A DNA stretch of 35,658 nt from CAZQXD01 sp964597315 (GTDB taxonomy: Bacteria; Pseudomonadota; Gammaproteobacteria; Competibacterales; Competibacteraceae), in the NCBI GenBank assembly GCA_964597315.1, contig CAZQXD010000040.1, forward strand, positions 1 to 35,658, read 5' to 3'. This document shows, piece after piece, positions 30,835 through 35,658 of this stretch (position 1 is its first letter; every line of letters starts with the position of its first letter). The translations under genes were made by a program, and so were the position numbers. Below the pieces are notes generated by a model. The model saw only the letters and a program-made list of their open reading frames with translations, searched no databases and had not been told where the DNA came from.

Positions 30835-33351
30835 ATGACCGACTCCGCAAGCGCCGAACACGACCGGCGTCTGGCCCAGGAACAGCGCCTGCTGGCGGCG
30901 TGGAAAACCCCCACCGGCTGGCGTTACTGGTCGGCGGTCAATAATTCCGAAGTGGGGGTCTGGTACACGGCCACGGCCTTTATCTTTATGCTGTTCGCCG
31001 GGATTCTGGGGATACTGATCCGGGTCCAGCTGGCGGTACCGAACAATGATTTTCTATCGGCCACCCTTTATAACCAGGTCTTCACCCTGCACGGCTCGGT
31101 GATGATGTTTCTGTTCGCCGTGCCGGTGTTCGAGGCTTTTTCCATTATGGTGCTGCCGGAGATGCTGGGGGCCAGGGATCTGCCTTTCCCCCGGCTGTCC
31201 GCCTATGGCTATTGGAGTTTTCTGATCGGCGGGATTTTTGTCTGCGGCTCGATTCTGTTCGGCATGGCCCCGGAAGGGGGCTGGTTTATGTACCCGCCTC
31301 TGACCACCAAATTCCAGCCCGGCTACGGGGCCGATATCTGGCTTTTGGGCCTGAGCTTTATCGAAGTGGCTTCCATCGCCGCCGCCGTGGAGCTGATCGT
31401 GGGGGTGCTGAAATGCCGCCCGCCGGGGATGCGGATCAATCTGATCCCTTTGTATTCCTGGTATATCCTGGTGGTGGCGATCATGATCCTGTTCGCCTTC
31501 CCACCCCTGATCGCCGGTGACTTATTATTCGAGCTGGAGCGCACCTTCGACTGGCCGTTTTTCGATCCAGAGCGGGGCGGCGATCCCTTGCTCTGGCAGC
31601 ATCTGTTCTGGATTTTCGGCCATCCAGAAGTGTATATCGTGTTTCTGCCCTCGGTGGCTCTGGTGGCTATGATCGTGCCCACTTTCGCCCAACGCCCCAT
31701 GGTCGGTTACGCTTGGATCGTGCTGGCCGCCGTGGGTACGGGGTTTTTGAGCTTCGGGCTCTGGGTCCATCATATGTTCACTACCGGTCTGCCGGGCGTG
31801 TCCCTGGGTTTTTTCTCCGCCGCCTCCCAGGCCGTGGCCTTGCCTACGGGGGTGCAGATCTTTGTGTTTATCGCCACGATCCTGGCGGGTCGGGTGATTT
31901 TTTCCGTACCTATGCTATATGTGACCGGCGCCCTGGCCATTTTTGTGGTGGGGGGGCTGACTGGGGTGATGGTGGCCGCCGTGCCTTTCGACTGGCAGGC
32001 CCACGACAGTTATTTTATCGTCGCCCATCTCCACTACACCCTGTTCGGCGGGGTGGTGTTTCCCATCGTGGCCGCGTTTTATTATTTTTTCCCCCTGGCC
32101 ACCAGCAAGAAATTATCGGACCGCCTGGGCCGGATCGCTTTCTGGCTGCTGTTTATCGGCTTTAATGTCACGTTTTTCCCCATGCACCTGGTCGGCCTGG
32201 GGGGCATGCCGCGGCGGGTGTTCACCTATCCCGAGGGCCTGGGATTCGACACCCTGAATCTGGTCTCCTCCCTGGGCGCCGTGGTCCTGGTGGCCGGCTT
32301 TGCGGTGTTTGTCTGGGATGTGATCCGGCCGAAAGGCAAACAGCCCTATTCTGAGCGCAACCCCTGGAAGGCCGGCACCCTGGAGTGGTTGGCCGAAATG
32401 CCCGACAAGCCCTGGGGCATACGCTCCATTCCCCGGATCAGCAGCCGCTATCCTCTGTGGTTCCAGCCCAACCTGATGCGGGATGTGGACGAGGGCCGGT
32501 GTTATCTGCCCGATGCCGAGGAAACCCTCCGGGAAACCCTAGTCACCTCCCCCATCGATGCCCGGCCGATCCAGTGCCTACGGGTGCCCGGCCCCACCTT
32601 CAAGACCTTTTTCGCGGCCTTGTTCACGGGCGGGGTATTTATTTTTTCGACTTTTCACTGGTGGTGGCCAGCCCTGATTTCCGGGGTTCTAGCCCTGGGG
32701 ACGATTCTCAACTGGCTCTGGACCGGCACCGCCGTGGTCCCGGAGAAGCCCTCGAAATCGGTGGGCCTGGGCCTTACCCTGCCCCTTTACGCCTCCGGGT
32801 CCCAGTCCGTAGGCTGGTGGGCCATGCTGATTACCATGATCGGGGATATGGCGGCCTTTATCAGCCTAATTTTTGGGTATTTCTTTTATTGGACCATCCA
32901 TGATGACTTTCCCCCCGACCCCTCCCAGGGCCCGGACCTTGCCGATTGGGGGCCTGCGGCGCTGTTGCTGACCGGGGCCTGGGTGCTGACGGTGCTAGCC
33001 CGCGCCGCCAATCGCCGGGGCTGGCGCTGGCTATTCTATGGGGCTTTATCCCTTGGCCTCCTGGCCGCCCTGGCCGGCGGCGGCGCCCTGCTGGCGGTGC
33101 CTTGGTTTAACGGCCTCGACCCCACGACCCATGTCTATCCGGCCACCGTCTGGGTGCTGTGCATCTGGGTGGGCCTGCATGTGGCCGTGGGGGTGATCAT
33201 GCAAGGCTACTGTCTGGCCCGGGCCATGGCCGGGTATCTGACGGCCCGGCATGACATCGACATCTGCAATATCACCCTGTACTGGCATTTCGCCATCGTC
33301 ACGGCTTGGATCACCTGCGCCGTGCTGGCCTTGTTTCCCTTGGTGGCCTGA
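30835..33351 (+). CDS. coxA: Cytochrome c oxidase subunit I fused to subunit III
   Basis: 838 residues. The N-terminal ~540 residues are subunit I with all metal ligands: His86 (heme a, FTLHGSVMM), His263 with Tyr267 and Glu265 (FGHPEVY; CuB, cross-linked Tyr, D-channel acid), His312-His313 (WVHHMFT, CuB), His398 (heme a3) and His400 (heme a) in VAHLHY. The C-terminal part (about 590-838) has the membrane helices of subunit III (FAALFTGGVFIFSTFHWWWP, then YPATVWVLCIWVGLHVAVGV). Reduces O2 to water and pumps protons. It follows coxB by 237 bp occupied by the mini-element. Fused I-III forms are known in other caa3 oxidases. Intact. Confidence 0.95.
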   Translation: MTDSASAEHDRRLAQEQRLLAAWKTPTGWRYWSAVNNSEVGVWYTATAFIFMLFAGILGILIRVQLAVPNNDFLSATLYNQVFTLHGSVMMFLFAVPVFEAFSIMVLPEMLGARDLPFPRLSAYGYWSFLIGGIFVCGSILFGMAPEGGWFMYPPLTTKFQPGYGADIWLLGLSFIEVASIAAAVELIVGVLKCRPPGMRINLIPLYSWYILVVAIMILFAFPPLIAGDLLFELERTFDWPFFDPERGGDPLLWQHLFWIFGHPEVYIVFLPSVALVAMIVPTFAQRPMVGYAWIVLAAVGTGFLSFGLWVHHMFTTGLPGVSLGFFSAASQAVALPTGVQIFVFIATILAGRVIFSVPMLYVTGALAIFVVGGLTGVMVAAVPFDWQAHDSYFIVAHLHYTLFGGVVFPIVAAFYYFFPLATSKKLSDRLGRIAFWLLFIGFNVTFFPMHLVGLGGMPRRVFTYPEGLGFDTLNLVSSLGAVVLVAGFAVFVWDVIRPKGKQPYSERNPWKAGTLEWLAEMPDKPWGIRSIPRISSRYPLWFQPNLMRDVDEGRCYLPDAEETLRETLVTSPIDARPIQCLRVPGPTFKTFFAALFTGGVFIFSTFHWWWPALISGVLALGTILNWLWTGTAVVPEKPSKSVGLGLTLPLYASGSQSVGWWAMLITMIGDMAAFISLIFGYFFYWTIHDDFPPDPSQGPDLADWGPAALLLTGAWVLTVLARAANRRGWRWLFYGALSLGLLAALAGGGALLAVPWFNGLDPTTHVYPATVWVLCIWVGLHVAVGVIMQGYCLARAMAGYLTARHDIDICNITLYWHFAIVTAWITCAVLALFPLVA

Positions 33352-33353
33352 GG

Positions 33354-33734
33354 ATGGAGAACTATCCCGAACATGAGGAAAGCCTTTGGGTGCTGGCCAT
33401 CGGCCCCGGCATCTGGGTTCTGCATTTTTTACTGGCCTATGGGGGAGGGGCGGTGATCTGCGAAAAAACCGCCGATCCCGCCGTCGCTCTGGAGATACTC
33501 CGGGATCTGGTCCTGGCCACCACCCTACTGGCCTTGCTCGGTATCGCCGCCATCGGCATCGTCGGCTACGGACGCCATAAGACTGGCTTTAACGAACCCC
33601 CGCCCCACGAAGAGGACAAACCCGGCGATCGCCATCGCTTTTTCGGCTTCGCTACGGTGTTGCTGTGCGGGCTAAGCGCCGTGGCGACGATCTATGTGGG
33701 CATCGTCGTCTGGTTTTTCGAGAACTGCCGCTGA
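33354..33734 (+). CDS. Small membrane protein of the cox operon
   Basis: 126 residues from the ATG at 33354, two bases after coxA. Three membrane segments: about 10-32 (VLAIGPGIWVLHFLLAYGGG), 52-71 and 100-121 (FFGFATVLLCGLSAVATIYV). The loop is charged (HEEDKPGDRHR). It ends with TGA overlapping the ctaG ATG (TGATG). Position suggests an assembly or accessory subunit of the oxidase, perhaps a subunit IV-like protein; I recognise no named family. The longer frame from 33306 would overlap coxA and is unlikely. Confidence 0.8.
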   Translation: MENYPEHEESLWVLAIGPGIWVLHFLLAYGGGAVICEKTADPAVALEILRDLVLATTLLALLGIAAIGIVGYGRHKTGFNEPPPHEEDKPGDRHRFFGFATVLLCGLSAVATIYVGIVVWFFENCR

Positions 33735-34345
33735 TGCGCCCCTGGCTGCTGGGACTGGGACTGCTGGGACTGGCCGGGGCCTGGCTGGGGCCGCTGCCGG
33801 AGCTGGCCCGGCATTCCTTCGTGGCCCACATGAGCCTGCATATCGCCCTAGTGGCCCTGCTGGCGCCCCTGATCGCCGTGGGGTTGGCCGGTTCCCGGCT
33901 CGACCCGGTGCGAGACGCCCCCTGGCTGTTCGCCCCGATTCCGGCGGCCCTCGTAGAAATGGTGGTGGTCTGGGGCTGGCATGCCCCGGCCCTGCACCGG
34001 TTCACCCGGCAACTGCCAGAGTTGCTGGTGCTGGAACAACTGATGTTTCTGGCCGTCGGTTTATGGGTCTGGCTGGCCGCTTTTGGGGGTGATCCCCGAC
34101 AGCACGCCGCCCGGGCCGGGGGCGGCATCATCTGCCTACTGCTGACCTCCATGCATATGACCCTGTTGGGAGCCTTGCTGACCCTGGCTCCACGGCTTTT
34201 ATATGCCCATGGCAGCCTCAGGGAACAGCAACTCGGCGGCCTCATCATGCTGCTGGGGGGCGGGATCGCGTATCTGCTGGGGGGGTTGTGGCTGCTGCGG
34301 GATTTATTGCGCCACCCCGGCGCCAGCCATAAGGGGGTATCGTGA
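33734..34345 (+). CDS. ctaG: Cytochrome c oxidase assembly protein CtaG (caa3 type)
   Basis: 203 residues, about six membrane helices. The caa3_CtaG hallmarks are FVAHMSLHIALVALLAPLIA near the start, VVVWGWHAPALHRFTRQLPE in the centre, MFLAVGLWVW and SMHMTLLGALLTLAPRLLYA. Conserved histidines (HMSLH, WGWH, MHM) fit a role in delivering copper to the oxidase CuB site. The start at 33734 overlaps the preceding stop by one base, and the end overlaps the cytochrome gene by GTGA, so the whole unit is translationally coupled. Intact. Confidence 0.93.
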   Translation: MRPWLLGLGLLGLAGAWLGPLPELARHSFVAHMSLHIALVALLAPLIAVGLAGSRLDPVRDAPWLFAPIPAALVEMVVVWGWHAPALHRFTRQLPELLVLEQLMFLAVGLWVWLAAFGGDPRQHAARAGGGIICLLLTSMHMTLLGALLTLAPRLLYAHGSLREQQLGGLIMLLGGGIAYLLGGLWLLRDLLRHPGASHKGVS

Positions 34346-35451
34346 ACCGCAGCGTCATCAAAAAATACGCCAGCTATGGGGCCGTGGTGGTCCTGGGCGG
34401 CCTGCTGGTGGCCTGGTCCGGGATCATCCCCATCGCCGCCAGCTCCGGCCATTGGCCCATTACCGCCTGGTTTTTGCATTTTGTCATGCGCCAATCGGTG
34501 CAAACTCACGCCATGGGCGCCCCGGTTCCACCCCTGGACGAACCAAACCGGGTACTGCAAGGCGCCGGCCATTATCACACCGGCTGCGCCCCCTGCCACG
34601 GCGCTCCGGGCCTGCCCCGCAGCCGTATCGTGCTGGAAATGACCCCTCAGCCCCCCTATCTGCCGCCCAAAATCCATAGCTGGAATCCCGAGGATTTATT
34701 CTGGATCGTCAAACACGGCGTCAAATACACCGGCATGCCCGCCTGGGTGGCCCGGGAACGGGACGACGAGGTGTGGTCGGTGGTGGTTTTTCTGCTGAAA
34801 CTGCCAACCCTGTCCCCGGAGGGCTATCGGCGTCTTGCCAGGGGCGAGTCCCGCCCCGCCGTCCAGCCCGAACTTGCAGACGTCGGCCCGGAACTGGAAG
34901 CCCTGATCCACAACTGCGCCCGCTGCCACGGCTACGATGGCCTGGGGCGGGACAGCGCTTTTCCGAAACTGCCCCAATTGAGTCCCGAGTATTTCCATGG
35001 ATCGCTGCAAAGCTATGCCGACAACAGCCGGGCCAGCGGCATTATGCAACCGATTGCGGTGGAGCTGGACGAGGCCGATATGCAGGCCCTGGCCGATTTT
35101 TATACCCGGCAAACCGGCGGCGCCGGTCCTCAACCCCAAGACCCTTCACCCAATGTTTTGGAGCAGGGTAGACGGATTGCCGAGCAAGGTCTGCCCAGGC
35201 AGGGCGTACCCCCGTGCGCCCATTGCCATGGCCCCGATGCGGTGGCCGACAATCCGTTTTTTCCCAGCCTCGATGGCCAATATCCCGATTATCTCAGCAC
35301 CCAACTTCAACTCTGGCAGCGGGGTGTTCGGGGTGGGACGCCTTATGCGCCGGTCATGGCGGCGGTGGCCCGGGGTTTAAAGCCCGGGCAGATTGAGGCG
35401 GTGGCGGCTTATTATGGGTCCCTGACCCAGGCGGACCCCTCGCCCCGATAA
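34342..35451 (+). CDS. Triheme c-type cytochrome
   Basis: 369 residues. One N-terminal membrane anchor or uncleaved signal (about 12-32) precedes three class I cytochrome c domains with heme sites Cys82-Cys85-His86 (CAPCH), Cys192-Cys195-His196 (CARCH) and Cys292-Cys295-His296 (CAHCH). Candidate axial Met residues lie in KYTGMPAW (domain 1), SGIMQPIA (domain 2) and YAPVMAAVARGL (domain 3). Probably a periplasmic electron donor to the caa3 oxidase, since it is coupled to ctaG through a GTG start overlapping the ctaG stop. Family resemblance is to multiheme cytochromes encoded with oxidases and alcohol dehydrogenases. Intact. Confidence 0.93.
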   Translation: MNRSVIKKYASYGAVVVLGGLLVAWSGIIPIAASSGHWPITAWFLHFVMRQSVQTHAMGAPVPPLDEPNRVLQGAGHYHTGCAPCHGAPGLPRSRIVLEMTPQPPYLPPKIHSWNPEDLFWIVKHGVKYTGMPAWVARERDDEVWSVVVFLLKLPTLSPEGYRRLARGESRPAVQPELADVGPELEALIHNCARCHGYDGLGRDSAFPKLPQLSPEYFHGSLQSYADNSRASGIMQPIAVELDEADMQALADFYTRQTGGAGPQPQDPSPNVLEQGRRIAEQGLPRQGVPPCAHCHGPDAVADNPFFPSLDGQYPDYLSTQLQLWQRGVRGGTPYAPVMAAVARGLKPGQIEAVAAYYGSLTQADPSPR

Positions 35452-35484
35452 CACGCTTACATACAGGTTCGGTAATCACGCCTT

Positions 35485-35548
35485 TTTTAGCTGGGGCTAA
35501 AAGCAGAGGTTATGCAACTGCCAGCATTCGTGTTGGTGGCAAGCCACC
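35485..35548. other. Two small hairpins after the cytochrome operon
   Basis: TTTTAGC-TGGG-GCTAAAA at 35485-35502 (7-bp perfect stem) and GGTGGC-AA-GCCACC at 35535-35548 (6-bp perfect stem). Neither is followed by a T-run on the plus strand, so a role as intrinsic terminator for the cox operon is unproven. Confidence 0.5.
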
Positions 35549-35603
35549 GTTGGCCTTAGCGCCACCGAACCCATCATCCCGCCCAATTCGCAATTACCCG
35601 CAC

Positions 35604-35640
35604 TTGACATCCTCCCCGGCCTGAAGGCCGGAGATTCCTA
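35604..35640 (-). mobile_element. IS200/IS605-type right end at window edge
   Basis: On the minus strand: CGTAGGAATCTCC, then the perfect hairpin CCGGCC-TTCA-GGCCGG (35616-35631), then GGGGAGGATGTCAA ending at 35604. It is the same end as at 6584 and 30594. The element body, probably including tnpB, would lie to the right, outside the window. The flank that a guide would copy runs leftward from 35603. Confidence 0.72.
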
Positions 35641-35658
35641 CGGCGTCCCGTTGGTTTT

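Noticed and set aside
33652..34677. 341-codon minus-strand ORF over ctaG
   Set aside because: It is Ser/Arg/Pro-rich, antisense to ctaG and the cytochrome gene, and typical of GC-rich shadows.
35485..35502. Intrinsic terminator of the cox operon
   Set aside because: The stem is real but the T-run precedes it, so it does not meet the definition on the plus strand.
14..35658. TAG reassigned as a sense codon throughout
   Set aside because: ptsP, hflC and the first Crp/Fnr gene end sensibly at TAG, so full reassignment is unlikely; partial suppression is kept as a finding.

Overview
The window looks like a GC-rich proteobacterial chromosome, most likely gammaproteobacterial. The GAF-type PtsP, the HflK/HflC pair, the caa3 oxidase and the SPI-7/PFGI-1-type conjugative-element genes support this, but no rRNA or tRNA was seen to fix the taxon. 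It is a mosaic of a few intact housekeeping or respiratory blocks separated by heavily rearranged mobile DNA.

Layout. 1-590: stacked fragments (IS3 end, 'mobile mystery protein A' tail, IS66 transposase tail). 593-5683: ptsP, a secreted Cys/Trp-repeat protein, an intact Crp/Fnr regulator and a second Crp/Fnr gene interrupted by an in-frame TAA. 5725-9355: a decayed IS630 transposase beside an IS200/IS605-type right end into which a complete IS66 element (6617-9341, perfect 21-bp ends, 8-bp target duplication) has inserted. 9852-11923: hflK-hflC. 12053-14276: pieces of ISL3, IS630 and an integrase-type transposase around a full-length IS3 element. 14306-18365: remains of an integrating conjugative element replication module (DUF2857, STY4528-type and PFL_4669-type genes, the last split into N- and C-terminal parts on opposite strands), plus an HNH endonuclease pair. 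18479-19092: Phd/ParE toxin-antitoxin. 19288-19998: an IS6-type transposase with three nonsense codons and no frameshift. 20010-24168: a NACHT NTPase fragment, a C-type-lectin/FGE domain protein, a membrane TPR protein, a GGDFIGRD-type protein and a truncated coiled-coil ORF, all on one strand and apparently a damaged multi-gene conflict or signalling cassette. 24156-27269: small accessory genes (UPF0175/PIN, Ivy-like lysozyme inhibitor, DUF29, coiled coil, TumA/TumE) and a second IS3 relic. 27465-29349: a small Sec-targeted RTX protein, a membrane-anchored unknown and a BrnA antitoxin fragment. 29560-35451: a caa3-type cytochrome oxidase operon (coxB with CuA plus cytochrome c; a coxA-coxC fusion; a small membrane protein; ctaG; a triheme cytochrome c). 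A tnpB-derived mini-element sits between coxB and coxA, and another IS605-type right end closes the window.

Functional links. The cox genes from 33354 on are packed with 1-4 bp overlaps and should form one respiratory unit carrying electrons from multi-heme cytochrome c to oxygen. PtsP and the two Crp/Fnr genes are regulatory. Most of the rest is defence, addiction or transposition. A recurring oddity is single in-frame stop codons, mostly TAG, often at positions where the family normally has tyrosine, in genes that otherwise show no frameshift.
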